28,380 nt of DNA from Villigracilis sp900696595 (lineage in GTDB: Bacteria; Chloroflexota; Anaerolineae; Anaerolineales; Villigracilaceae): NCBI GenBank assembly GCA_030263615.1, contig SZPH01000042.1, positions 1-28,380 on the forward strand, in the 5' to 3' direction. Position numbers and translations under genes: made by a program. Numbering within the stretch: position 1 is the stretch's first letter; every line of letters begins with the position of its first letter. The notes under the pieces are model-generated. The model had not been told where the DNA came from and searched no databases. It saw nothing but the letters and a program-made list of their open reading frames with translations. This document shows positions 1 to 7,504 of this stretch, one piece after another.

Positions 1-156
1 GTTCTTTTCATGACTTGCAACTCTACGGTAAACTTGGCCGTGTCTGACCTGTTCCGCAAGCATACTACGAATCCGAAAAGTTATTTTTCTGCGGCGACTT
101 ACACAGGTTAAAAAATATGTCAATGGTTTTTTCGTCCACTGGCGGCCCAGTTCGGG

Positions 157-183
157 TTGCGTCAATGTGAATTGGTGTATAAT
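157..183 (+). promoter_or_regulatory. Candidate sigma-70 promoter for the response regulator
   Basis: A consensus TATAAT lies at 178-183. The best -35 candidate, TTGCGT at 157-162, leaves a short 15-bp spacer, so the -10 carries most of the support. It would give a leader of about 135 nt before the ATG at 326. Confidence 0.4.
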
Positions 184-229
184 GCCCCTATCTTAACAAA
201 CTTAAAGCCCTGCGTCGGCGAATTTTTTA

Positions 230-250
230 CGGACGATGGAAAATCGTCCG
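230..250 (+). other. Leader hairpin in the 5' UTR of the response regulator
   Basis: CGGACGAT (230-237) and ATCGTCCG (243-250) form a perfect 8-bp stem with a GGAAA loop. A T-run precedes the stem on the plus strand and none follows, so it is not a plus-strand terminator; on the minus strand it would be followed by A residues. It does not match a riboswitch that I know. Confidence 0.4.
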
Positions 251-325
251 CTTGAAGACCGCCAAGCGCGCCGATCGAAACGCAAGGCGCTGAAACAATA
301 GAGATATTTTTCCGATCATCTTTTT

Positions 326-982
326 ATGAAAACAACGACCCTCCTGGTCATAGAAGTAAAACACGCCGAAGTCCCTTCTTTTGCCGCCGACTTGCAGAAG
401 AAGGGATTTGATGTCCATATCGCCCAGAACGGAAGCAAAGCCGTTTCGTTATTGAAGGAAGTCAGCCCGAGCCTGGTGGTGGTCAACGCGGCTTCGATGC
501 GCAGCACGGGTCTTCGCATCTGCCAGTCGCTGCGCGAGAAGGATTCCAAACTGCCCATCATCTTAATCATTGACGAAGACCGCGAAGTAAACAAGGATGC
601 GGCGGACGCAGTGTTGACGCTGCCCTTCACCGCGCAGAAGCTTGCCAACCGCATCAAGCCGCTGCTGCCCGGCGACGGAAAAAACGTGCTGCACGTCGGT
701 CCGATCCGGCTCGATCTCGAAAAGCGGCGCGTGCGCTGCATGGGCAAAAGCGCCAAACTCACCCCGCGCCTGGTGACGCTGCTTCAATTGTTGATGGACA
801 AACACGGCGAAGTGGTCGAACGCGAACCCCTCTTCAAAAAAGCCTGGGAGACGAATTACACCGGCGACACGCGCACGCTCGACGTTCACATCTCGTGGCT
901 CAGGCGCGCCATCGAACTCGACCCCGACAACCCGAAATTCCTCAAGACCGTGCGAGGCGTGGGCTATCGGTTGGATATTTAA
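326..982 (+). CDS. Winged-helix response regulator with degenerate receiver domain
   Basis: A 218-residue protein of OmpR/PhoB layout. Residues about 5-110 form a receiver-like domain and about 120-218 a Trans_reg_C winged helix, with the usual ending in which RTLDVHISWLRRAIE precedes VRGVGYRLDI. It probably binds DNA as a transcription regulator. The receiver lacks the phosphorylation set: Asn54 stands where the acceptor Asp belongs (VVVNAAS), the N-terminal acidic pair is replaced (VIEVKH), and the conserved Lys before PF is Leu99 (TLPF). Phosphorylation-independent control is therefore likely, as in known atypical response regulators. No kinase gene is adjacent on this side. No Shine-Dalgarno sequence is obvious before the ATG. 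The winged-helix assignment is firm; the regulon is unknown. Confidence 0.9.
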   Translation: MKTTTLLVIEVKHAEVPSFAADLQKKGFDVHIAQNGSKAVSLLKEVSPSLVVVNAASMRSTGLRICQSLREKDSKLPIILIIDEDREVNKDAADAVLTLPFTAQKLANRIKPLLPGDGKNVLHVGPIRLDLEKRRVRCMGKSAKLTPRLVTLLQLLMDKHGEVVEREPLFKKAWETNYTGDTRTLDVHISWLRRAIELDPDNPKFLKTVRGVGYRLDI

Positions 983-991
983 TACACCATT

Positions 992-1090
992 CGTCATTGC
1001 GAGCCGCGCTCTTGCTCTTTGCGGCGAAGCAATCCCGACATTGACGAGTGAGATTGCTTCGGGCGGGAGATCGCCGCCTTCGCAATGACG
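992..1090. repeat. MITE-like palindromic repeat element
   Basis: CGTCATTGCGA (992-1002) and TCGCAATGACG (1080-1090) are perfect 11-bp terminal inverted repeats. Inside them GAAGCAATC (1026-1034) and GATTGCTTC (1052-1060) form a second inverted pair. The 99-bp element fills the gap between two convergent genes and would fold into a long stem. Elements with the GTCATTGCGA...GAAGCAATC theme are widespread in unrelated bacteria. There is no transposase here, so any mobility would be non-autonomous. It may also act as a bidirectional terminator. Confidence 0.7.
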
Positions 1091-1099
1091 GAAATACTC

Positions 1100-2335
1100 T
1101 TATAGCGGGTTTGGGCGAATTATCTGAAATTGCTTCCCCTCGACCGTCGTCAATCGGATGCAGACCCTGCCTCCGATTTTTATTTTTAACTCCATCGGGA
1201 TTTCCCCGCTTCTTGCGTGACGTTGAGCCTGGGCGGCGCTGCGGAAGATTTTCCCATCCCAAGCCGGGTCCGCCTCCCAGAAATCCAAATCGAGAGAAGT
1301 TTTCAACTGCGCGGAATCGCCCGCGATTTTGACCTTGACTTTCTTCGATTTCGAGGCAACTTCAAGTTTGACCGCCGAATCGCGCTCCACCGCAAAAACG
1401 GCTTTCGTCCCCGTCAGCCGCGCGCGCGCCGTGTTGACCGCGCGGCTGGATTCATCGCAGGTGATGAATTTGCGCCCATGTTTCGCCGCCGTCAACGCCG
1501 TCGTGCCGGAGCCGCAGAAAAAGTCCGCCACGAGGTCGCCCTTGTTGGACGAGGCAAGGATGATGCGCTCCATCAACGCTTCGGGTTTCTGGGTGGGATA
1601 GCCCGTCCGCTCGTTATGCAGGCGCGCCACAACCGGGAAGTACCACCAGTCTTCGGGAACTTTTCCGCGCTCCAGGTCGGGGACTTTTCCGAATCCCGCC
1701 TTGCGCGAGGCTTTGAAGGTCGCCACTGTGTTTGGGTTATACGGCTCGCGGATGTCGTCCACGTTGAAGACGTAATCCCTGCTTTTGGCGTACATCAGGA
1801 TCGTATCGTGCTTGCGGTTGAAGGCGGTGCGGATGGGAGACGGGCCGTGATATGCCCAGATGATTTCGTTGATGAAGTTTTCCGCGCCGAAGATTTCATC
1901 CAATATCAAGCGGGCTTGCGCGTCGGCGTGCCAGTCGAGGTGAAGATAGAGCGTCCCATTCGGGGCGAGCAGGCGATACATAAGGTGAAGGCGTTCATAG
2001 AGAAACTGCAAATACGAATCCATATCCGTCCACGAGTCGTGATATCCCTCTGCCAGTCTCCATTTGGACGGCTTGCGCGAATCCTCTCCCCTGCCGACGC
2101 GGGCGGAAAATTTGCGATTGGTGAAAAAAGGCGGGTCGGCGTATATCAGGTTGATCTTGCCTTCGTATTCGGGAAGAAGCGCCGCCATGACGCGCAGATT
2201 ATCGCCGAGGATCAAACGTCCATCGGGGCGCGAGCGCGGGTAGCCGCGTCCCTTTGGGTGTACGACCGAGTCAAGGGTCAGCGAGGCAGGTTCGGGCGGG
2301 GAAAGACGCTTTCCGTTCCAGTGTAGGGTCGGCAT
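1100..2335 (-). CDS. Site-specific DNA methyltransferase, beta class (N6-adenine or N4-cytosine)
   Basis: A 411-residue S-adenosylmethionine-dependent methyltransferase. The catalytic motif IV, DPPF, is at residues 67-70 and comes before the SAM-binding motif I, DFFCGSGTT, at about 271-279. This order defines the beta class, which includes type III Mod-like and solitary enzymes. The sequence TGYPTQKPEALMERII at about 244-259 is the typical stretch just before motif I. About 100 C-terminal residues follow the core and match no domain I know. No restriction endonuclease or specificity subunit is nearby, so it looks solitary. It is the third gene of a minus-strand run, 59 nt after the L,D-transpeptidase. 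No Shine-Dalgarno sequence precedes the ATG. The target base and recognition site cannot be read from the sequence. Confidence 0.9.
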   Translation of the reverse strand: MPTLHWNGKRLSPPEPASLTLDSVVHPKGRGYPRSRPDGRLILGDNLRVMAALLPEYEGKINLIYADPPFFTNRKFSARVGRGEDSRKPSKWRLAEGYHDSWTDMDSYLQFLYERLHLMYRLLAPNGTLYLHLDWHADAQARLILDEIFGAENFINEIIWAYHGPSPIRTAFNRKHDTILMYAKSRDYVFNVDDIREPYNPNTVATFKASRKAGFGKVPDLERGKVPEDWWYFPVVARLHNERTGYPTQKPEALMERIILASSNKGDLVADFFCGSGTTALTAAKHGRKFITCDESSRAVNTARARLTGTKAVFAVERDSAVKLEVASKSKKVKVKIAGDSAQLKTSLDLDFWEADPAWDGKIFRSAAQAQRHARSGEIPMELKIKIGGRVCIRLTTVEGKQFQIIRPNPL

Positions 2336-2367
2336 GGGGTTGGGGAAATCTCAAAGGGTGGAATCGG

Positions 2368-2388
2368 TTTGGGAGGGGAAATCCCAAA
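2368..2388 (-). other. Hairpin between L,D-transpeptidase and methyltransferase genes
   Basis: TTTGGGA (2368-2374) and TCCCAAA (2382-2388) can form a 7-bp stem with a 7-nt loop. On the minus strand no T-run follows it, so a terminator role is doubtful. A related G-rich stretch with GGGGAAATCTCAAA at about 2342-2355 makes an imperfect direct repeat with the hairpin's right half. Confidence 0.3.
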
Positions 2389-2394
2389 AAAGGA

Positions 2395-3483
2395 TCAATA
2401 GTGAATCTCGACCTGTGTGCCGAGGGCGCGCGTGGCGACTCTTTCAGTTGTCGGGGCGATTGGCGCGGGGCTGGACCAGCGGAAGAGCCAGTTGGATTCG
2501 TCCGTGCGCATGTTGATGCAGCCGTGACTCATGGGCGAGCCGAAGTTTTCGTGCCAGTAGGTTCCATGAAAGGCGTGACCCTGCGCGGTGAAGAAGGACG
2601 TCCACGGCACGCCGGGCAGGACGTAGTTATCCACGTCGGCGAGGATGTTGCCGGTGGTTTGCTCGCCGAAGTAACTGTAGCCCATATGTTTGGCTGGGAC
2701 TTTATCCACGATGGTGAATTTGCCGGTGGGCGTGGTGGTGGGAATGCCCGAGCCGCCGGTTGGGTCGCCGGGGACGCCGGAGGAGATGTTGGTTTGAAAG
2801 ACCAGGCTGCCGTACTCATACGCGTACAACATTTGCGTAGCAAGGTTAATCTCGATCAATTTGTCCTGATAGGGGACCTCGGGCGAGATCGGCGAGAGCA
2901 TGTCCGCGGGAAGCGCGCGCATGTGGATCGCGGGCGCGTAATAGGCGACGTTGGAATCGAGTTCGTCGAAGATGCGATACCAGGGACCGTCGTAGTCCGC
3001 CATTGGGGGTCCCTGCTCGACGGCTTCGATGAAATGTACCGAGCCGTAATACAGGGGCGGCGATAGGATCTGCCAGCCGGCAAGTTTGGAGTAACGCCAG
3101 GGGTTGGTGAACGGCACGCTGATGTCGGCGATCAGGCGCGTTCCTGCGGGGACGGATTTAACCGGTTCCTGATAGACGGTTCGCACGCGATGCAGGCGCC
3201 CGCGATGCAAATAGCCGCCCCAGACGCGATACCAGACCGGGTTATGTTTCGGTTCCGCCGCCGTCACTTCGCCGTAGACGTGAACGAGTTCGTCGCGGTA
3301 GCGGCTGAGTTCGATGCGGCTTTCGTCGCTCGGTTCCTTGCGCACGGGCATGTTGGCCGTGCCGATGCGAACCACAAAACTGTCGTCGAAATCGGTCAGC
3401 CCGGGAAGGAAGGGCGAGAACGCCAGCCCGCCCAGCGCGAGACCGCTTATTTTCAAAAAATCCCTGCGCGATAAAAAATTCAT
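2395..3483 (-). CDS. L,D-transpeptidase (YkuD domain), Tat-exported
   Basis: A 362-residue protein. The N-terminus carries a twin-arginine signal (SRRDFLK, then a hydrophobic stretch to about residue 28), so a folded protein is exported and probably processed. Residues about 35-110 resemble an SH3-like cell-wall-binding domain. The C-terminal half is a YkuD catalytic domain with the signature SHGCINMRTDE, giving His306, His320 and nucleophile Cys322. The family makes L,D (3-3) peptide crosslinks or attaches proteins to peptidoglycan. It follows the phospholipase D-like gene by 26 nt, which suggests one transcript. A TAGAAT sequence lies 7 nt before the ATG and no good Shine-Dalgarno is seen, so a second, leaderless start is possible. 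Confidence 0.93.
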   Translation of the reverse strand: MNFLSRRDFLKISGLALGGLAFSPFLPGLTDFDDSFVVRIGTANMPVRKEPSDESRIELSRYRDELVHVYGEVTAAEPKHNPVWYRVWGGYLHRGRLHRVRTVYQEPVKSVPAGTRLIADISVPFTNPWRYSKLAGWQILSPPLYYGSVHFIEAVEQGPPMADYDGPWYRIFDELDSNVAYYAPAIHMRALPADMLSPISPEVPYQDKLIEINLATQMLYAYEYGSLVFQTNISSGVPGDPTGGSGIPTTTPTGKFTIVDKVPAKHMGYSYFGEQTTGNILADVDNYVLPGVPWTSFFTAQGHAFHGTYWHENFGSPMSHGCINMRTDESNWLFRWSSPAPIAPTTERVATRALGTQVEIHY

Positions 3484-3509
3484 GGGCGGGATTCTACTCC
3501 ATTTCCACC

Positions 3510-4625
3510 CTACTTCGCCGCCCCATACACCCGCTTGAATTCCTCGATGAAAAATGCCGCGATCGAGTCGTTATAGATCGCCGTCAGGTTTTCGTCGTTG
3601 CGAGATTCGGCGCTGTTGGTGAAATTGTACGAGCCGACGACGACGATGCTTTCGTCCACGACGATGATCTTGTGATGCATCTGCCCCGCGTTGCCGTCCA
3701 TGTAAACATCCAACCCCGCCTGGCGGAAGGGGTCGAACTCGGTTCCCTGATTCGATTTGACCTGTTCCTCGTCCATGACGCCCGCCACGGTGACGCCTTC
3801 CGCCGCGCGCGCGCGAATCGCCTCTCCCAGCGAGTCTGACGTAAAGGAGAACGCCATGAAGTATATGCTTTCCCGCGCTTCGTTGAGGATGTCGTGGAGG
3901 ATCGCCTGCGCTCCGTCGTCGGGAGAAAAATATGTATCCACCGGCGTCCCGTCAATCGTCACGCGCGGGTTTGGCGTCTCCGCCAGAACATTGTCGCCGA
4001 AGCGGTCTTCGACGAACATCTCCTCGAATTCCTTCGTGTAATTCTCCGCCATCTTGACCGAGCGGATTCGGATCAATACGTTGTTGTCTTCGTACGCGCC
4101 CGAGTCGGTGTAGTTCATGCCTCCCACCCACACTTCCGAGCCGTCAATGATCGTGAATTTGTTGTGCATCAAACCTTCGCGCCGGTCGCCGAGGATGGGA
4201 ATGCCCGCATCCTTTAACTTCTGCGGATCGGCGCGGTCGAGGTTGTCGCTTTCCATCACCAGGCGGACTCGCGCTCCTCTATCGTGCGCGCGCAGCAGGG
4301 CGTCGCGGACGCTGTTCAGGCTCAGGCTGTAGATGGCGACATCCACGCTGAGTTTGGCTGAATCGATCGCGTCGGCGAGCGGTCCGTCTATGCCGCCGGT
4401 TTTTTGCGAAGCGAGCGGGCTTTGCGGATTGGTGAAATAAATTTGAATCCAGCCGCCGTCCGCGCCGTAACCGGCGGGGAGTTCGATCGGCGCGAGTTGC
4501 GTCCCGTCCCCGGTCGTTTCCGTTCCCGCTTCGGCGACCGGAGTCAACGCGCGGTCAACCCCAAAACATGAAGCGATGAATAAAGCGAAGAGCGAAAGAA
4601 TATAAAGGCGGCTTTTGTTGCGCAT
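3510..4625 (-). CDS. Phospholipase D-like lipoprotein with two HKD motifs
   Basis: A 371-residue exported protein. The signal peptide ends in a lipobox (IASC, Cys20), so lipid anchoring on the outer face of the membrane is predicted. Two HKD half-sites form the PLD active site: His154/Lys156/Asp161 (HNKFTIIDG) and His317/Lys319/Asp324 (HHKIIVVDE). Each is followed by the typical GGMNYTDSG or GSYNFTNSA stretch. The family includes phospholipases, cardiolipin synthases and nucleases. The short single-pair layout, with two half-sites in one chain and no further domain, is closest to PLD-like phosphodiesterases of unknown substrate. GGAG lies about 11 nt before the ATG. It heads a likely three-gene minus-strand operon with the L,D-transpeptidase and methyltransferase. 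Confidence 0.9.
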   Translation of the reverse strand: MRNKSRLYILSLFALFIASCFGVDRALTPVAEAGTETTGDGTQLAPIELPAGYGADGGWIQIYFTNPQSPLASQKTGGIDGPLADAIDSAKLSVDVAIYSLSLNSVRDALLRAHDRGARVRLVMESDNLDRADPQKLKDAGIPILGDRREGLMHNKFTIIDGSEVWVGGMNYTDSGAYEDNNVLIRIRSVKMAENYTKEFEEMFVEDRFGDNVLAETPNPRVTIDGTPVDTYFSPDDGAQAILHDILNEARESIYFMAFSFTSDSLGEAIRARAAEGVTVAGVMDEEQVKSNQGTEFDPFRQAGLDVYMDGNAGQMHHKIIVVDESIVVVGSYNFTNSAESRNDENLTAIYNDSIAAFFIEEFKRVYGAAK

Positions 4626-4941
4626 TGGTTGGCGATCTCCTCAATCCGGTCTCGAAATTCCACACGCGCTCGATTTTATCGCAAGGGAGCGCCTCATCGC
4701 GGTTTTCTCAAGAGTCAAAACCAAAGGTGTGGGCGCGCGGATCGGGCGGAACTTTCCTTCGTTTTATTTCTCCGCCGAACTTGCGCCGGGTTTATCGAAG
4801 CGACGGCGGCTTGAGCGGAGGCATTGACAACCTTTGCGCGCCATGGGTTTCCTTGACCCCCGCCCGGCAAGAGGATACACTATCGCCTAAGCGAAGCCTG
4901 CGACGCGGATATGTTTCAATTTTGAAGGGCGACCATTTCGA
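4626..4941. other. Divergent intergenic region
   Basis: A 316-nt gap between the divergent phospholipase D-like and diguanylate cyclase genes. The right part holds a strong plus-strand promoter at 4853-4881. On the minus strand a TAAAAT within GATAAAATCG near 4675-4685 could be a -10 for the phospholipase gene, but no good -35 accompanies it. I see no gene here. Confidence 0.5.
4853..4881 (+). promoter_or_regulatory. Sigma-70-type promoter of the signalling operon
   Basis: TTGACC (4853-4858), an exact 17-bp spacer and TACACT (4876-4881) give a near-consensus housekeeping promoter. Transcription should start near 4888, leaving a leader of about 54 nt before the diguanylate cyclase ATG at 4942. 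Confidence 0.65.
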
Positions 4942-6282
4942 ATGGATGAAAACAACCCGCTGCAAAACGACGCGCTGGCAAACCTGCGCGATGTGATTAT
5001 TTTTTCCCTCGACAGCCAATATCGCTACACCGCCTTCACGCCCTCCCACAAGGAGGTGATGAAATCCATCTGGGGCGCGGAGATCGCCGTCGGCATGAAC
5101 ATGCTCGACTGCATCGCGCGCGAGGACGACCGGCGCAAGGCGAAGCAAAACTTCGACCGGGCGCTGGCTGGCGAAATCCTCATCCTCGAAGAGGAATATG
5201 GCGATGAAAAGGGTCACATCCGCGTCTGGTGGGAGGATCGCTACGCGCCGATCTACGACAAGAGAGGCGGCATCGTCGGACTGACGGTCGTTGCAATTGA
5301 CATCACCGATCGCAAACGGGCCGAGGAGCGCACGCGCTTCCTGGCTTTTGTGATGGACAAGGTCTCGAGCGCGATCATCGCCACCGATAAGAACCTGCGC
5401 GTGAATTATTGGAACGAGAGCGCGGAACGTCTCTATGGCTGGTCGGAAAGCGAAGCGCTTGGACGCGACATTGACGAGATTTGCGGGACCGTTTTCGTCG
5501 AAGGTCAGCATGAATTTGCCCGGCAGATTTTGGCGATCGAAAAAACCTGGCGGGGCGAGCTTAAACAGCGTCATCGAAACGGCGCCGAGATATGGGTGGA
5601 CGCCTCTGTGACGCTATTCGAAGACGGATGGAGGGGCGCCATCGGCGGCGTGACCATCAACCATGATGTGACCGAGCGCAAACTGGCAGAGGACGAATTG
5701 CGCCGCACGAAGGAATCCATCGAACAGATCAACCTGACCCTGCGGCGCGCCTTCGAACGGGAACAGCTCGTCTCGCGCACCGACAGCCTGACCGGCGCGT
5801 TCAACAGGCGTTACTTCTTCGAACTGCTGGATTATGAATTCTCCGCGTCGCGCCGTTACGAACGCCCGCTCTCGCTGGTGATGTTCGATGTGGATTTTTT
5901 GAAAAAGATCAACGATACCTGGGGACACCAGACCGGCGACGAGATATTGATCGAGACAGTCAAGGCGGTTCGCGCAGAATTGCGCGATTCCGACGTGATC
6001 GCCCGGTATGGAGGCGACGAGTTCGCAATCCTGCTTTCCAACAGCGGCGAACAGGACGCCTTGATCGTCCTGGACAGGATTTATCGTCGAGTCCAGTCCA
6101 CGTTCATTAAAGCGGGCGGCAAAAAACTTGGCATCACCATCAGCGCGGGCATCGCCAGCGCTCAGCCTGAGATGGATAAGCCGGGGCAACTGGTCCTGCA
6201 TGCGGATCGCGCCTTGTATGCCGCGAAGAACTCGGGCAGGAACCGCCTGGCTGTATTCGACGGCGAGGAAGACAGTCCATAA
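4942..6282 (+). CDS. PAS-PAS-GGDEF diguanylate cyclase
   Basis: A 446-residue cytoplasmic protein without signal peptide or membrane helix. Two PAS sensor domains (about residues 10-125 and 132-248, each ending in an (I/V)T(D/E)RK(R/L)AE linker) and a short coiled coil (about 245-278) precede a GGDEF domain (about 279-446). The active-site motif is intact, GGDEF at 357-361, and an inhibitory I-site RxxD (Arg348-Asp351) lies five residues before it. It should make cyclic di-GMP from two GTP, with product feedback inhibition. DFLKKINDTWGH is the usual substrate-binding helix region. It is first in a three-gene signalling operon with two histidine kinases. The PAS ligands cannot be predicted. 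Confidence 0.95.
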   Translation: MDENNPLQNDALANLRDVIIFSLDSQYRYTAFTPSHKEVMKSIWGAEIAVGMNMLDCIAREDDRRKAKQNFDRALAGEILILEEEYGDEKGHIRVWWEDRYAPIYDKRGGIVGLTVVAIDITDRKRAEERTRFLAFVMDKVSSAIIATDKNLRVNYWNESAERLYGWSESEALGRDIDEICGTVFVEGQHEFARQILAIEKTWRGELKQRHRNGAEIWVDASVTLFEDGWRGAIGGVTINHDVTERKLAEDELRRTKESIEQINLTLRRAFEREQLVSRTDSLTGAFNRRYFFELLDYEFSASRRYERPLSLVMFDVDFLKKINDTWGHQTGDEILIETVKAVRAELRDSDVIARYGGDEFAILLSNSGEQDALIVLDRIYRRVQSTFIKAGGKKLGITISAGIASAQPEMDKPGQLVLHADRALYAAKNSGRNRLAVFDGEEDSP

Positions 6283-6349
6283 CGGAATTGTCATGGCATT
6301 ATTATGATTAGCGCGTCCGTTGCGGGGATAATCGGGGTTGGACATTCAG

Positions 6350-7504
6350 ATGAACATCGAATCGGGTTCCAACCTGAAAACAGTCATATTAATCGTTGAA
6401 GACGAGGCTTCCATTCGCATGGGGTTATCCGCGGCAATGACGCGCCAGGGGTATCGCGTCATCACTGCGGAAAACGGAAGCGACGCCCTGCTCAAAGCCG
6501 GCGAAAACCATCCCGACCTGATCATCTCGGACATCCTGATGCCCGTCCTGGACGGATTCGAAATGAAGAAACGCCTCGGCGCCGACCCGGGCCTTGCCTC
6601 GGTTCCCCTGATCTATCTCACCGCCCGGACAGCCCTCGAAGACCGCATCGTCGGCTTGCGAGGCGGCGCGGACGATTACGTAACCAAACCCTTTGACGTG
6701 CAGGAACTGACAGCGCGGGTGGAAGCCGTCCTGCGACGGACGCGCGGCGAACGCCAACACGGTTTTGACGAGGCGCGCCAGCTTGACCGGGAGGAAATGG
6801 ACAAACTCCGCCGTGAGTTGATGCAAAACTTCCATCACGAGATCCGCACGCCGTTGAACAACATCATGGTGTTCCTTGAGATCGTCGCCACCCATAAATT
6901 CGAATCGCCCGACGAACAGAGGGAATTCATCCGCATCGCGCGCGCCAGCGGCGACCGGCTCGAGTCGCTCGTTTCGGATATCATCCTGTTGACCGATCTC
7001 GACCAGGGGGCGATCAACGACTTGCGGCAGACGATCCACCCGGAGATCCACATCCTGCCGGCGTTGCGGCGCAGGCTGGCGCGTTATGAATCCAAGTCTT
7101 TGAATTTTGTGCCGGTCGTTTCGACAAACGGCGGGATCAAAGCGCCGCGTCAGGAGTTCGCGCGGGCGATCCTGCACCTGGTTGATAACGCCTTCAAGTT
7201 CAGCCCCCAGGAGGGCGCGGTCATATTCAAGATGACCCCGGGAGCGAACGGCGGCGCGACTGTAATCATCGAAGACCAGGGACCGGGAATCCCGGCGGCG
7301 CTGAGGGAACAGGTTTTCGAACGTTATTATCAGGTCAGCCAGGGAGCCGCCCGCGAATTTCAAGGGCTTGGTCTCGGCTTGACGATTGCGCGGGCAGTCT
7401 TCCGCTCGTTGGGCGGCGATGTGGCGATCCTTGACAGCGCAAGGGGATGTTGCGTCCAGGCAACCCTGCCCGACCTTCCCACAGATGACCCCGCCCATGG
7501 ATGA
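6350..7504 (+). CDS. Hybrid response regulator / histidine kinase (REC-HisKA-HATPase)
   Basis: About 384 residues. An N-terminal receiver comes first, with acidic residues in VEDE, an acceptor Asp in SDILMPVLDG and Lys in TKPF. A HisKA helix follows (phospho-acceptor His in NFHHEIRTPL), then a HATPase_c domain with N box (VDNAFKFS), G1 (DQGPGIP) and G2 (GLGLGL). There is no membrane segment. Receiver-first kinases usually take a phosphoryl group from another kinase that tunes their own activity. The neighbouring kinase, which overlaps the end of this gene by 8 nt, is the natural partner. I chose the ATG at 6350; an in-frame TTG at 6338 is the alternative and adds four residues. The gene begins 67 nt after the diguanylate cyclase. 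Confidence 0.92.
   Translation: MNIESGSNLKTVILIVEDEASIRMGLSAAMTRQGYRVITAENGSDALLKAGENHPDLIISDILMPVLDGFEMKKRLGADPGLASVPLIYLTARTALEDRIVGLRGGADDYVTKPFDVQELTARVEAVLRRTRGERQHGFDEARQLDREEMDKLRRELMQNFHHEIRTPLNNIMVFLEIVATHKFESPDEQREFIRIARASGDRLESLVSDIILLTDLDQGAINDLRQTIHPEIHILPALRRRLARYESKSLNFVPVVSTNGGIKAPRQEFARAILHLVDNAFKFSPQEGAVIFKMTPGANGGATVIIEDQGPGIPAALREQVFERYYQVSQGAAREFQGLGLGLTIARAVFRSLGGDVAILDSARGCCVQATLPDLPTDDPAHG

Larger units (their letters stand above)
1..325. other. Non-coding leader region before the response regulator
   Basis: AT-richer than the rest of the window, with no convincing gene. It holds a candidate plus-strand promoter near 157-183 and a hairpin at 230-250. Plus frame 1 is open from the left edge to a TAA at 109-111, but the 36 codons match nothing I recognise, so I do not call the end of an upstream gene. 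Confidence 0.5.

Noticed and set aside
1..111. C-terminal end of a gene entering from the left in plus frame 1
   Set aside because: Only 36 codons, AT-rich, no recognisable similarity; open by chance is plausible.
178..325. Cyclic di-GMP riboswitch in the first leader (CGCAAGGC resembles part of GEMM-I)
   Set aside because: The conserved GGGCAAACC segment and tetraloop-receptor arrangement are missing.
1217..2326. Plus-strand open frame of 369 codons opposite the methyltransferase
   Set aside because: Shadow frame; the minus-strand product has all methyltransferase motifs.
4792..5574. Minus-strand frame of 260 codons opposite the diguanylate cyclase
   Set aside because: Antisense shadow that also runs across the promoter at 4853-4881; no domain and no start signal.
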